From: Pseudomonas sp. GM84
Lineage (GTDB): Bacteria > Pseudomonadota > Gammaproteobacteria > Pseudomonadales > Pseudomonadaceae
NCBI RefSeq assembly: GCF_000282535.1
Contig: NZ_AKJC01000086.1
Location: forward strand, 1-59,864
DNA length: 59,864 nucleotides
Reading direction: 5' to 3'
Below, piece after piece: positions 16,316 to 24,736 of the stretch (position 1 is the first letter of the stretch; each line of letters starts with the position of its first letter). The notes under the pieces are model-generated. The model searched no databases and was not told the origin of the DNA. It saw only the letters and a program-made list of their open reading frames with translations. A program made the translations under genes and the position numbers.

Positions 16316-16834
16316 GTGAAAAAATGGAAACTGGTGATGCTGGCCGTGGCATCCGCCTCCCTTGCCGGGTGCTGGCAGAGCGATTACGCCTTTGAGGGGA
16401 AATACTTCGCTGCGGAGGGAGAGGAGTGCGCGACCCCTACTAGCGCCTCGGATCGCGAGCAATATCTTCTGGATATCACCAAGCAGGTCCACGATGGTAA
16501 AGCCTTGTACTCGGCCAGATTCCCAATCGCTGCGAAGCTGGGAGCTCCTCTCACCAGCGAACAGAGCGTGGCTGCAACAGACGATAATGAGCTGACTTTC
16601 CGGTTCACTAAACCTGAGGTCTCCGGAGTGTTTTCAGGAAGCCCGGCAGTGGAAATCGAGCTTACTGTCGTGCCGAACAAGAGCAGGAAAGATCATCTCT
16701 GGATGAAAAAAGCAACGTTCACCAGCGTTCGAGACGGGAAGCTCATCGAACGAGATTTCTTAACAACTCTGAGAGCTGCAAGCAAGGTCGGGGAGTCCGG
16801 TGCTTGTTTGAGAAAGGATAGCGTCACTCGTTGA
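16316..16834 (+). CDS. putative lipoprotein
   Basis: A 172-residue secreted protein. The signal peptide KKWKLVMLAVASASLAGCW ends in a clear lipobox (LAGC), so the mature protein would start at Cys18 and be lipid-anchored. The mature part is soluble, about 155 residues, with two further Cys (EECATP and GACLRK) that could pair. GTG 16,316 is preceded by AAGGAG with eight-base spacing, which decides the start over the ORF extension. Island lipoproteins next to traG-type genes sometimes act in surface exclusion; I do not recognise this family. Confidence 0.7.
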   Translation: MKKWKLVMLAVASASLAGCWQSDYAFEGKYFAAEGEECATPTSASDREQYLLDITKQVHDGKALYSARFPIAAKLGAPLTSEQSVAATDDNELTFRFTKPEVSGVFSGSPAVEIELTVVPNKSRKDHLWMKKATFTSVRDGKLIERDFLTTLRAASKVGESGACLRKDSVTR

Positions 16835-16861
16835 CGTCTAGAGCGTTGCCAAAATCAGAGA

Positions 16862-16887
16862 GGGAGCGTCAAGGCGCTCCTTTTTGT
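16862..16887 (+). terminator. Rho-independent terminator after the lipoprotein gene
   Basis: GGGAGCG and its partner CGCTCC form a hairpin around TCAAGG, followed by TTTTTG, 28 bp after the lipoprotein stop. Confidence 0.85.
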
Positions 16888-17308
16888 TACCAAACTAGAC
16901 TGGCCGTCATGCTTGCCGAGATCTTAAAAATCTGGGCGGAAAGCTGTTCAGGGCCTAGCTCAAGGCCAGGAGCGGGACCCAGCTCAAATTAAGCCTGCTA
17001 GGGCCTACAAAAGGTGGCATGCGGACCGCGAGCGTACGTCAGCGTTTCTGAAATGCTGAGCAGCGGTAGCACCTTGTCGGAGGTATGCTCATCTACTTGT
17101 GTATTTCTGTCAGTACCTGACATTGGTCGGGGCAAGCCGTATGCCGAAGCGTATGTGTTTCACTATCTTTTTTTTTGTTCCATAGCCCTTTTTTTCTTGC
17201 AGAATGGAGCCGATCGACCGAGAGACAGCCTGCGTGCGAGCTGCTAGATTCTGCTCAAGCAAGGATAATCGGTGAACCCACCGCGAGCATGATGAAGGAG
17301 CGCGAAAC
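16888..17308. other. intergenic region upstream of the ATPase/STAS/PIN operon
   Basis: About 420 bp with no supportable gene. It includes GGGCCTAGC near 16,949 and GCTAGGGCC near 16,998 as an imperfect inverted repeat, and T-runs at about 17,167-17,177 and 17,190-17,196. The promoter of the operon at 17,309 should lie here; I could not pick a -35/-10 pair with confidence. Confidence 0.5.
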
Positions 17309-18184
17309 GTGCAGAATGTGCTGGTGCCTACTCTCAATGACGGCCAGTATGATTTTCTCCGCCTCTTCCAGATCTGGGAGGCAGTCAGCTCTGCCCCTCA
17401 AGGAACACGGTTCGACTTCACGTACTGCACGTTCCTACGGCCGAATGCCGTGGCTTTTCTCGGAGGGCTCGCGCGCCTCGCCCAGCATCACAACTATCCG
17501 GTGACATTTGCTTGGGAGACCATAGGTGGCGCTGTGATGGCAAACCTTTGTCAGAATGGGTTTGCCAGCAGCTTCGGACACCCATCCCCCGGATGGAATG
17601 GAAATTCGATTCCGTTTCGAGAGGACCGGGTTTCGGCAACCGATCCGATACTCGACTATCTCACCGACCTCTGGCTTGGCCGTGGGTGGGTGCAGGTAAG
17701 CCCTTTGTTAAAGGATGCGATTGTCGGAAAGGTGTGGGAAATTTACACAAACTCGTTCGAGCATAGTGGGTCTAGCGTGGGTGTGTACTCGTGTGGGCAG
17801 TATTACCAAGCTATGAACCAACTCGTGCTCACTGTGGTCGATTTTGGTATGGGGATACCTAACAAAATCCGGGGCTACCTACAAAGTGATCCGCGCGCCG
17901 CGAATCTGCTGTCTAGTTCATGTCTTGAGTGGGCATTCCAGAGTGGCAATACCACCAGCCACAAACCTGGGGTCGCGCGGGGGTTGGGACTAGATCTTCT
18001 TAAAGAATTTGTTCGGGTTAATCAAGGTTCGTTGGAAATTTACAGCAACAATGCTTACGCCATAGTCGATAGAAACGGTCAGCGTTTCCAGGATATGAAC
18101 GGTAGTTTCGCAGGCACGGCGGTACTGATTAAGCTGAACTGCGATGAAACGCTCTATCATTTTCGAGGCGAATTTCCAAGTTGA
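17309..18184 (+). CDS. GHKL (histidine kinase-like) ATPase with STAS-like N-terminus
   Basis: A 291-residue protein. Residues 35-60 (FDFTYCTFLRPNAVAFLGG) read like an STAS strand-helix. Residues 141-275 are a GHKL ATPase: N-box E144, N148, E151 and H152 (KVWEIYTNSFEHSG); G1 box VVDFGMGIPNK with D178, G180 and G182; G2 box RGLGLDLLKEFV at 224-235; and a GTAVLIKL ending. There is no phosphoacceptor domain, so it resembles the anti-sigma/serine-kinase type rather than a sensor kinase. Start GTG 17,309 has AAGGAG eight bases upstream. It heads a tight operon with the STAS-like and PIN genes, spaced by 11 and 1 bases. Confidence 0.8.
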   Translation: MQNVLVPTLNDGQYDFLRLFQIWEAVSSAPQGTRFDFTYCTFLRPNAVAFLGGLARLAQHHNYPVTFAWETIGGAVMANLCQNGFASSFGHPSPGWNGNSIPFREDRVSATDPILDYLTDLWLGRGWVQVSPLLKDAIVGKVWEIYTNSFEHSGSSVGVYSCGQYYQAMNQLVLTVVDFGMGIPNKIRGYLQSDPRAANLLSSSCLEWAFQSGNTTSHKPGVARGLGLDLLKEFVRVNQGSLEIYSNNAYAIVDRNGQRFQDMNGSFAGTAVLIKLNCDETLYHFRGEFPS

Positions 18185-18195
18185 GGAGAAGATGT

Positions 18196-18546
18196 ATGAG
18201 ATTAGTTATCAGTGAGACAATAGGTACTCGGTGCATAGTCGCTGAAGATGGCCAGAAACTTCATGACGCGGTTGTAGGCCATCTTCGTGACAAGGAGGAT
18301 GTATTCCTTGATTTTTCTGAGGTAAGGCAATTTGCATCACCTTTTTTCAATTTTTCAATCGGGCAGTTGTTGAATGACGTATCAGAAGAAAATCTACGGA
18401 AATTCCTTCATCTAGAAGGGCTGAATGAGACCGGACGTATCGTTGTGGATCGCGTGATTGCGAATGCTTCGAGATATCAAAATAATGAAGATTATCGAAA
18501 GATAGTTGATGATATTCTTGAGCAGCAAGCGAGGGGAGAGGACTAA
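18196..18546 (+). CDS. STAS-like domain (DUF4325-type) protein
   Basis: A 116-residue acidic protein. The segment KEDVFLDFSEVRQFASPFFNFSIGQLL (about residues 33-59) has the strand-Asp-Phe-Ser-x-Val pattern of STAS-like DUF4325 proteins, which resemble anti-sigma antagonists. GAGGAG seven bases before ATG 18,196 fixes the start. Pairing of a GHKL ATPase with a STAS-domain partner is the logic of partner-switching (RsbW/RsbV-type) control; here no sigma factor is near, and the third gene is a PIN nuclease. The codon use is AT-rich. Confidence 0.78.
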   Translation: MRLVISETIGTRCIVAEDGQKLHDAVVGHLRDKEDVFLDFSEVRQFASPFFNFSIGQLLNDVSEENLRKFLHLEGLNETGRIVVDRVIANASRYQNNEDYRKIVDDILEQQARGED

Positions 18547-18547
18547 G

Positions 18548-19165
18548 ATGGCTCTTAACTTGAAGGTTAATGCAGATGTTGTTGACATTTCGAGTGATAC
18601 CCCAAAGCCTCAAGATGTATTTCTTGTCGATACCAATGTTTGGTATTGGATGACTTATTCCCGTGCAAGCACAGCTGGCGCAAAGGTTTATCAGGTACGA
18701 AGCTACCCGACCTATACTAATAATGCGCTGGCGGCTAATTCAACTATTTATCAATCTGGTGTCAGTATTGCAGAGCTTTCGCACATTATTGAAAAGTCAG
18801 AGCGTGAGATTTTCAATAAAGCTAATCCGCAGGTTAGCACGAAAGAATACCGTCACAACTTCCCTGCGGAGCGAGCTAATGTTTGTTTGGAAATAGATTC
18901 CGCCTGCAAGCAAGTGCTTGCTCTCGGGGAGTCAATGAACGTGTCTATCGATTCGAACATGGTAAAATCATCACTTGCTCGTCTAAAGACCTGCTCGGTA
19001 GATGGTTACGATCTTTTCATCCTCGAAGCGATGGCTGCAAGCGGAGTTACTCAGGTCATCACTGACGATGGAGATTTTGCTACTGTACCTGGTATCACGG
19101 TATTTACGGCAAACCGGACAATTGTTCAGGCAGCCAAAGCACAAGGCAAGCTCATCGTCCGCTAA
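18548..19165 (+). CDS. PIN-domain protein (putative RNase)
   Basis: A 205-residue protein with the PIN fold acidic residues in order: D28 (VFLVDTNVWYW), E76 (VSIAELSHIIE), D155 (VDGYDLFILEA) and D173/D174/D176 (VITDDGDF). PIN domains are metal-dependent RNases and are the toxin in VapBC pairs. This one is longer than a VapC (about 130 residues) because of an insert around residues 40-70 and 95-145. ATG 18,548 follows the STAS-like stop by one base with GGAGAGG upstream. No VapB-like antitoxin is present, so activity would have to be held in check by the ATPase/STAS proteins or by a signal. Confidence 0.8.
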   Translation: MALNLKVNADVVDISSDTPKPQDVFLVDTNVWYWMTYSRASTAGAKVYQVRSYPTYTNNALAANSTIYQSGVSIAELSHIIEKSEREIFNKANPQVSTKEYRHNFPAERANVCLEIDSACKQVLALGESMNVSIDSNMVKSSLARLKTCSVDGYDLFILEAMAASGVTQVITDDGDFATVPGITVFTANRTIVQAAKAQGKLIVR

Positions 19166-19312
19166 ACCGAGGGTTACCCGGGCTACATTCTGCATGAAAC
19201 AACCCGCGCGATATCTGATCCCATTTTTTTGCGGTTATAAAAACGGGGGCTCGCTTGTGCGCGGCCCGCTGGAAAGCACTGGTCTATATTTCTTATGCTA
19301 ACGGATGTGTAA

Positions 19313-20149
19313 ATGGAAGACGCATTGGGCTTGGTCTGGTCCGTACTGAAGACGTCGGTTACATCCGCAGCGATGGTGCTCGCTTTCGCATGGCTATTTC
19401 GTACATGGATAGGCGAGAAAATAAAGGCCAGCCTCAAGTATGAATACGATGAGCGAATGGAGCAGCTAAGATCCGAACTAAAATCCCAGGGGGACGCTAG
19501 TTTAGCTGTTCTCAGATCCGAGATGGAGCGTCAGGCCGATAAGCTCAAAATCGCTTCAGCCTCATTTTCTGAAGTTCAAAAAGCGACTATCAGTAAAAAG
19601 ATTGAAGCTGTAGATGCGGTCTGGGGTGGTGTGATTAAGTCTCGTGCGTCATTCCCTAGTGATATCTCTATCACTGATATACTAACCAATGAGGAGCTGC
19701 GGGGCTTTTACACCGATTCGCGGATGTATAAATATTCTTCACAAGTGCACTCCATCGATGAGCTAGCATTCTTTAATGTTGGCCTGGAATCTGTGCAGCT
19801 AATGCGTCCCCACTTAGGAGAATACATCTGGGCTTTATATGCCACTTACCGATCTATCCTTGGTAGGTCAATTTACTTGGTCAAGCGGGGGCGAAATGAA
19901 GAAGATAAGCTCGTATGGTTTGAAGATTTCAATATTCAGCGACTAGTTGAGTCTGCATTCGGTTCTGAGAAATTAGTGGAGTTTCAGAGATTAAATGGTG
20001 GCCGGTACCAGTGGCTGCACAACCAATTTGACACTTTGCTGTTCAAAGCGATTGATACACTCCTAACGGGAAAAAGCTTTGGTGATGCAGCGCTTAGACA
20101 GGCTCAAGAAATGGAGTGGCAGATATCGGCGGGTAGAGTGATATCTTGA
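19313..20149 (+). CDS. membrane-anchored coiled-coil protein
   Basis: A 278-residue protein. Residues 10-32 (SVLKTSVTSAAMVLAFAWLF) form a single membrane anchor, followed by a coiled-coil (EYDERMEQLRSELKSQGDAS, residues about 44-85) and a soluble C-terminal domain of about 190 residues (KIEAVDAVWGGVIKSR onward). I recognise the general type, common in accessory islands and near defence genes, but not a named family. It starts 147 bp after the PIN gene, so it may be a separate transcript or a distal operon member. Confidence 0.65.
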   Translation: MEDALGLVWSVLKTSVTSAAMVLAFAWLFRTWIGEKIKASLKYEYDERMEQLRSELKSQGDASLAVLRSEMERQADKLKIASASFSEVQKATISKKIEAVDAVWGGVIKSRASFPSDISITDILTNEELRGFYTDSRMYKYSSQVHSIDELAFFNVGLESVQLMRPHLGEYIWALYATYRSILGRSIYLVKRGRNEEDKLVWFEDFNIQRLVESAFGSEKLVEFQRLNGGRYQWLHNQFDTLLFKAIDTLLTGKSFGDAALRQAQEMEWQISAGRVIS

Positions 20150-20765
20150 TTCACTGATGCTGAAATGGGGGTAAGGTTTGCCAGTCCACTCTGCGCTGAG
20201 CCATGGTGTGCTTTCGCGTGCTGCGCAGGAGATTTCTGGTTCACTCATTCGGAGATTACGAAAACGCTTTCCTCGCGCTCAGAGTAGTTGCCAATCATGT
20301 ACGTGGCCAAGGCACTCGCTATCCGCTCGGACTGTGGGCTAACCATCGCATTAATCAGGTGGACGTAGCGCGTGAATGGCTGGGGGACGTCACCTTATGC
20401 GTCCGGCGATTTGCATACGGAGCTGAGTGACTGTGTTGAACGACTGCATCAGCGTGGTGAGGCTCTTTCCCCCGAGTAGGTTCTCTCACCCCATTTCCCA
20501 AGGCATCCACGGCTTGAACACTGCGGACCCAAGCTGTGGTGCGGGAGATTTCTATACTTGGCTTTTCGACCGCAACATCAGGTCCCGAATTCGCCTACTG
20601 CAGCACTGATGGCCCGTTTCGACTCCTATATCGTCTCTGACGTTATGCCGTGCTCGTTCAGCGAGAAGCTAGGAGTGATCAGAAATGGCTGAGTACCTTA
20701 ATGAGTATCCTTATTAATTTTGAATCTGTGAAGATGCACATTTTCAAAGGCCTGCATCGCCCGGA
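20150..20765. other. island right end, probable gene remnants
   Basis: No intact gene. Several short frames are broken by stops, for example one through 20,203-20,430 and another through 20,427-20,609 that contains GLNTADPSCGAGDFY, vaguely like a DNA-methylase motif. It reads as decayed coding DNA. Confidence 0.45.
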
Positions 20766-20788
20766 TTCGATTCCTGTCTCCGGCACCA
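20766..20788. repeat. attR: 23-bp direct repeat of the tRNA-Thr end
   Basis: A perfect copy of 7,047-7,069, ending in CCGGCACCA. The tRNA 5' part is absent, so this is the integration duplicate. It defines a 13.7-kb island. Confidence 0.93.
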
Positions 20789-20832
20789 CATCCAGATGGC
20801 CCGATGCAGCTTTCCTTGTTTCCGGCCCCTCC

Positions 20833-20861
20833 AAAAAAGCCCGCCTTGTGCGGGCTTTTTT
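20833..20861 (+). terminator. Rho-independent terminator, probable original tRNA-Thr terminator
   Basis: AAAAAAGCCCGC and GCGGGCTTTTTT form a bidirectional hairpin with loop CTTGT, 45 bp after attR. Before integration it would have followed the tRNA gene. Confidence 0.85.
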
Positions 20862-21542
20862 GTCTCCTTCATTCCCCTCCTGGCCGCTCCAGCTCACGAC
20901 TACTTTCGAGTTAGCGGTAAGCCGATTTTCACTTCCGGTTGCACGGCTTTCAAGATAATGCTTAGCTGCAGTTCAGCTTTCGCCCAATGTTTTCAGGGTG
21001 TTTTGCGAAAATTTTAAAGATAGTTGTTTTCCTGTTTAGAGATAATTTCTAGATGGCCACATTTTTTCATCACGATCTCCAGCTGCTGAACCCGTCCTTC
21101 GACTCGCCTCTGGCGTCGCATCGGAGAGTTAGGCGATTGGCAGCTGAAAGTAAGTGACGAGAAACACCGGCTGTTCCACTTCTTCCCCTGCAGTAGCAGG
21201 GTTAGTGCGTGCCAGACACTGGTTTCGACCTTCAGGTAGCAATCGGCCAGAAGGAGGCTCCAGCAAGCAGCGATGAAGCCAAGGATGGTCATTGGACTGA
21301 GTCGGCAACCATCATAGTGAGGATTCTGAACATGCGTCGCGCCGCTAGCTGCAAAGCCTTATCACCGCAGTAGAGCCAGTGCATAATCGAAAAGTACGTA
21401 CGGTTACAACGGGCCAGAATGGAGCCACCAAGATCTCCTAACCGAGCGCTATCACCCTCGACGCTATTCCCTCTTTATCAATACAGATTAAGGCCGTGCA
21501 TACACCGGGGACGCCATGCGGCTCACCAAGTTAGTCCTGAAG
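20862..21542. other. region without intact genes between attR and hxsC
   Basis: About 680 bp. On the minus strand an open stretch ending at 21,289 (text includes GSILARCNRTYFSIMHWLYC) is followed in a shifted frame by another open stretch (21,014-21,292). This could be one decayed gene with a frameshift, but I do not recognise it. Confidence 0.4.
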
Positions 21543-22706
21543 TTAGAATGGGGCTAGGTGCTTGCTATAGCCGAATTTCACCCCTGATGCAAAGAACCCC
21601 CCGCAGTCGCTTTTTTTTGTACAGCTCTGGCACTCCGGCGCGTACTCATTCTTCCAGTCGCTGATTGATTTGCGGTAATAGGGATGGATGTCCGGATTAA
21701 CCAAGCACAGCTGATGGTTGTAGACCGAGATATTCATGTCATATTTAGCCAGAATGCCAACCGATTTGCTGAGTGTGTCTTTGTATTCGATTGGGTCGAC
21801 CCACAGCTCATCGAGATTAGCCCTGGTGAATCCCATCATTTCAAGGCCCATCAGAGCCACATGATCAACAAATAGCAAATTGCGAGCAATAAACTCACAC
21901 AGTTCAGGCAGGCGCTGCACTGATAGCTTATGAATGACGACTCGGATCTCAACCTTCTGGCCCAAGCGCTTCAGATTGAGTATTCCCTGAATGGTTTCAT
22001 CGAATGCGCCTTGGGCCTGGACAATGTAGTCATGCAGCGTCGGATCGTCTGAATAAATAGGAATTCCTATCATCGCGTCGGGCAATTTAATTTCCGCATA
22101 CTTGTCAGTGAACGCTGGGTCTTTGAAGCTACGTCCATTCGATAGAATGTGAATTGTGGTCCTTGGCAGATAACTTTTTGTCAGGCTAATAATCTTAAGG
22201 AAACGTTCCCGGTTGGTCGTCGGCTCGCCCCCAGTAAACCCCAACTCGCGGGTATCTTTGGGGATTAGTGGAATCAAACTCTCGACTTCGTCAAGTATCC
22301 ACGAGTCATCAGCGACTTTAGGTGGTTGCGAACACATAAGGCAGTAATGATTGCATTGCTCGGTGATCAGGATGCTGTTGTGCGGCGACGATGCCCGAAA
22401 CAGCACGCGTATACGTTGGCGATCTGCTGAAAGCCGGACAACGTCGTTATCCCCGATGTAGCTGTAGTCATTCGGCAGGACAGAGTAATCAGCGTCTGAA
22501 GGCAGCATATCAACCAACTGCCGATGCTTTTCAAGCAGAAGATAGTGTGCGAATCCTTGGGGGATCTGGTGATCGGAAACCAGATAGGCCATTTGCCGTC
22601 GCAAGACTTCAGGTAGATTTCTGCTGGTAGAAACCTTGACCAAGGTGAGGTCCTTGTGAACATCCACCGCATGGATCCGGATAATTTTTCCGCCGAGTTT
22701 TAGCAT
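21543..22706 (-). CDS. hxsC: His-Xaa-Ser system radical SAM protein HxsC
   Basis: A 387-residue radical SAM enzyme. The iron-sulfur cluster motif is C118-x3-C122-x2-C125 (EQCNHYCLMCSQ), followed by GFTGGEPT for SAM binding. The C-terminus has a further Cys set (CQSCTKKSDCGG) for an auxiliary cluster. The N-terminal 110 residues form an additional domain. The ATG overlaps the hxsB stop (ATGCTAA), so it is translationally coupled; a TTG four codons earlier is possible. It is the last gene of the hxsA-D-B-C operon. Family assignment rests on the exact gene neighbourhood and the HxS repeat substrate. Confidence 0.88.
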   Translation of the reverse strand: MLKLGGKIIRIHAVDVHKDLTLVKVSTSRNLPEVLRRQMAYLVSDHQIPQGFAHYLLLEKHRQLVDMLPSDADYSVLPNDYSYIGDNDVVRLSADRQRIRVLFRASSPHNSILITEQCNHYCLMCSQPPKVADDSWILDEVESLIPLIPKDTRELGFTGGEPTTNRERFLKIISLTKSYLPRTTIHILSNGRSFKDPAFTDKYAEIKLPDAMIGIPIYSDDPTLHDYIVQAQGAFDETIQGILNLKRLGQKVEIRVVIHKLSVQRLPELCEFIARNLLFVDHVALMGLEMMGFTRANLDELWVDPIEYKDTLSKSVGILAKYDMNISVYNHQLCLVNPDIHPYYRKSISDWKNEYAPECQSCTKKSDCGGFFASGVKFGYSKHLAPF

Positions 22707-24157
22707 CGATTGGCCCAACCCATAAAAATCCGTTTCGTGTGGTCATCGCTTTTCATCAACTCAATGAGATGCTTGAAAATCGCCATATTTCGCTTGCAGA
22801 ATGAAGATTCAGGTTTTCTTGCCACTACGTCTTTGTGGATGGCGTGATGGTAAACGGGCTCAGCGCCACAATAAGGTTCAAATGCACAGTCAGAGCACAT
22901 TGGCACGCTTAAGGTGAACGAATTTTCCAGTGCGTCCAAAAGCTGATCAGAGAGGATGACCTCCTCATATGAATGCTCAAGAATGTTACCCAGCCGGAAC
23001 GTATGGTCACCCATTTCAGCAAGCATACGGCTTTCATCCGAGGCATAGACCGATCCGTCGTAGTTGAATACGATGGCTGCGATACCGGCACCGGCAGGGT
23101 TCATTAAATCAACAAACCCTGGGTCTCCGGATGTCAGCATTTTTGTCAGCACGAGCGCGGAATACTGCTCAACAAATCGTATGCCAGACTTGTTCAGCTC
23201 AATGATGTACTCAAGCCCTTCCTTGAAAAATTCCAGCCAGCGCTCGGTGTCATACGACATGAATTTCTTGGTCTTGATTGCAAAGCCGTAAGGGGAGAGC
23301 GTGCGGAGGAAGATGCCATCAAAGCCCAAGCGCAAGTATTCATCAATGATGTCGCGTGCTCGTGGCAGGCTTTTCTCCGTGGTTGTCATCAGGGCTGACA
23401 CTTGGTCATAACCGAGGACTGCACGGGCTTTCTTCAAGCCTTCCTCGAAACGCTGGTGACTATCTCGGCCTGGCCGTGGGCGATTCGCATTATGCAGATC
23501 CATTGGCCCATCGAGCGAAGATGAAAGCACGATGTTGTGCTGCTTACAGAAATCGAGTATGTCTTCGTTCAGGAGCGACAGCGTGGTCGCAATGACGAAT
23601 TGCAGGTCACGGCCTTCCTGTAGATTGCGCTTCTTTGCCTCAATAACGACGTACTTCACCATCTCGAAATTGAGCAGTGGCTCGCCACCCTGAAATTCGA
23701 TTTTTATAGCTGGATTCGGAGACCTAAAAACAAAATCTAACGACTTGTCTGCCATCTCCGTGGTCATATCGAATTCGCCTTTGCTCTCTGACTGCCTCGA
23801 TACCTGGCAATACGGGCAGCTATGGTCGCAGCGGAGAGTCACTACAAAGATATGCAAATTGGTGAACTGAGCCAATCTTGACAATCGTGTACGGATCTTC
23901 AGAGCGAGAAGCTGAAGCGGTGCCTGCTCATTGGGAAAACGAATAAACTGCTTGGACCGGAGCGTAGGGATGAGCCCTGATGAGAGCGGAAGCGTCCTGC
24001 TTATGATCGGCTCAAGCATCGGCACCGGTATGACGTGAAATTCACCTGCCATATTGGTGATGACGTACTCGTCGTCATTCAGGCGGTCAAACTTGAAGGG
24101 CAGCAACTCGTAGGGATGTTGCTGCGCGTAGAACTCTAGTTTTTGAAATTTACTCAC
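22700..24157 (-). CDS. hxsB: His-Xaa-Ser system radical SAM protein HxsB
   Basis: A 485-residue radical SAM/SPASM enzyme. The cluster motif is C110-x3-C114-x2-C117 (LRCDHSCPYCQ), with EFQGGEPLLN as the SAM-binding GGE segment. The C-terminal SPASM-like part has CSDCAFEPYCGAEP and FCKRN. The first 100 residues could be a peptide-recognition domain. The start is GTG 24,157, overlapping the end of hxsD by eight bases. By analogy with other peptide-modifying SPASM enzymes it should modify the HxS-repeat peptide; the chemistry is unknown to me. Confidence 0.9.
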   Translation of the reverse strand: MSKFQKLEFYAQQHPYELLPFKFDRLNDDEYVITNMAGEFHVIPVPMLEPIISRTLPLSSGLIPTLRSKQFIRFPNEQAPLQLLALKIRTRLSRLAQFTNLHIFVVTLRCDHSCPYCQVSRQSESKGEFDMTTEMADKSLDFVFRSPNPAIKIEFQGGEPLLNFEMVKYVVIEAKKRNLQEGRDLQFVIATTLSLLNEDILDFCKQHNIVLSSSLDGPMDLHNANRPRPGRDSHQRFEEGLKKARAVLGYDQVSALMTTTEKSLPRARDIIDEYLRLGFDGIFLRTLSPYGFAIKTKKFMSYDTERWLEFFKEGLEYIIELNKSGIRFVEQYSALVLTKMLTSGDPGFVDLMNPAGAGIAAIVFNYDGSVYASDESRMLAEMGDHTFRLGNILEHSYEEVILSDQLLDALENSFTLSVPMCSDCAFEPYCGAEPVYHHAIHKDVVARKPESSFCKRNMAIFKHLIELMKSDDHTKRIFMGWANRC

Positions 24158-24452
24158 TAGTGAGCCCAGTTTTTGAAAAAGCCAGTCCGAGAATCAGATT
24201 CTTGATCGGCAGCGTTTCGATTGCTAGTCGGTGGCGTAGCTGATAATCAAGTGCATCCTTTTTGAACTCTTGGACGGCATGCAGAAAAGACTGCTCGTCG
24301 ACGTCGATATTCGATGACAAAGCGCAGATCAACTGCCCCCCATCGGAGACGATATCAACCGTCAGGGCATTGATCGATCGATAAGCAGCTTTCTGTAGAA
24401 CCTGTGCGTCATAAAGCCGCTCATCAAAGACGAGGGTATCCGAGAGTGACAT
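24150..24452 (-). CDS. hxsD: His-Xaa-Ser system protein HxsD
   Basis: A 100-residue protein that begins MSLSDTLVFDERLYDAQVLQ and continues KAAYRSINALTVDIVSDGG, the pattern I know for HxsD. It has no membrane segment. The probable role is peptide recognition or delivery to the radical SAM proteins, a guess from size and operon position. The ATG overlaps the hxsA stop (TAATG) and its end overlaps hxsB by eight bases. Confidence 0.85.
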   Translation of the reverse strand: MSLSDTLVFDERLYDAQVLQKAAYRSINALTVDIVSDGGQLICALSSNIDVDEQSFLHAVQEFKKDALDYQLRHRLAIETLPIKNLILGLAFSKTGLTSE

Positions 24453-24736
24453 TAGGAGCCTGAATAGTGGGAGCGATGGGAACTGTGCGAAGCGTGGGAG
24501 CTATGAGAGCTGTGGTAAGCCATCATTTGACCCTGGTCTCCACGCTTCAGAACAAAAGCGAATTGATCATTGCCACTGCGAACCGAAAGGTCCTCACTTT
24601 GAGCTTCCGCTTGGAATGTGTTTGTGGTGTCGGTGCTAGGTTCGATAACCTCGTGGGTAGCAACGGCTGAAGCTTGTTCACCAGCTATTGCCGCTGCCAG
24701 GCTTGCCATCGATACCAAAAAGGAGCGTTTTTTCAT
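24452..24736 (-). CDS. hxsA: His-Xaa-Ser repeat precursor peptide (HxsA type)
   Basis: A 94-residue secreted peptide. The N-terminus MKKRSFLVSMASLAAAIAG is a signal peptide, probably cleaved after ASA around residue 24. A polar middle region follows, then six consecutive His-x-Ser triplets at residues 75-92 (HSS, HSS, HAS, HSS, HRS, HYS) and a final Gly-Ser. The repeats are the presumed site of radical SAM modification. The protein is short for an HxsA and may belong to the shorter HxsA2-like class. The ATG at 24,736 is preferred over the adjacent upstream GTG. It is the first gene of the operon. Confidence 0.9.
   Translation of the reverse strand: MKKRSFLVSMASLAAAIAGEQASAVATHEVIEPSTDTTNTFQAEAQSEDLSVRSGNDQFAFVLKRGDQGQMMAYHSSHSSHASHSSHRSHYSGS

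Noticed and set aside
17014..17247. 77-codon frame upstream of the ATPase/STAS/PIN operon
   Set aside because: It has low-quality composition and no ribosome-binding site; it crosses T-runs likely to belong to the promoter region.
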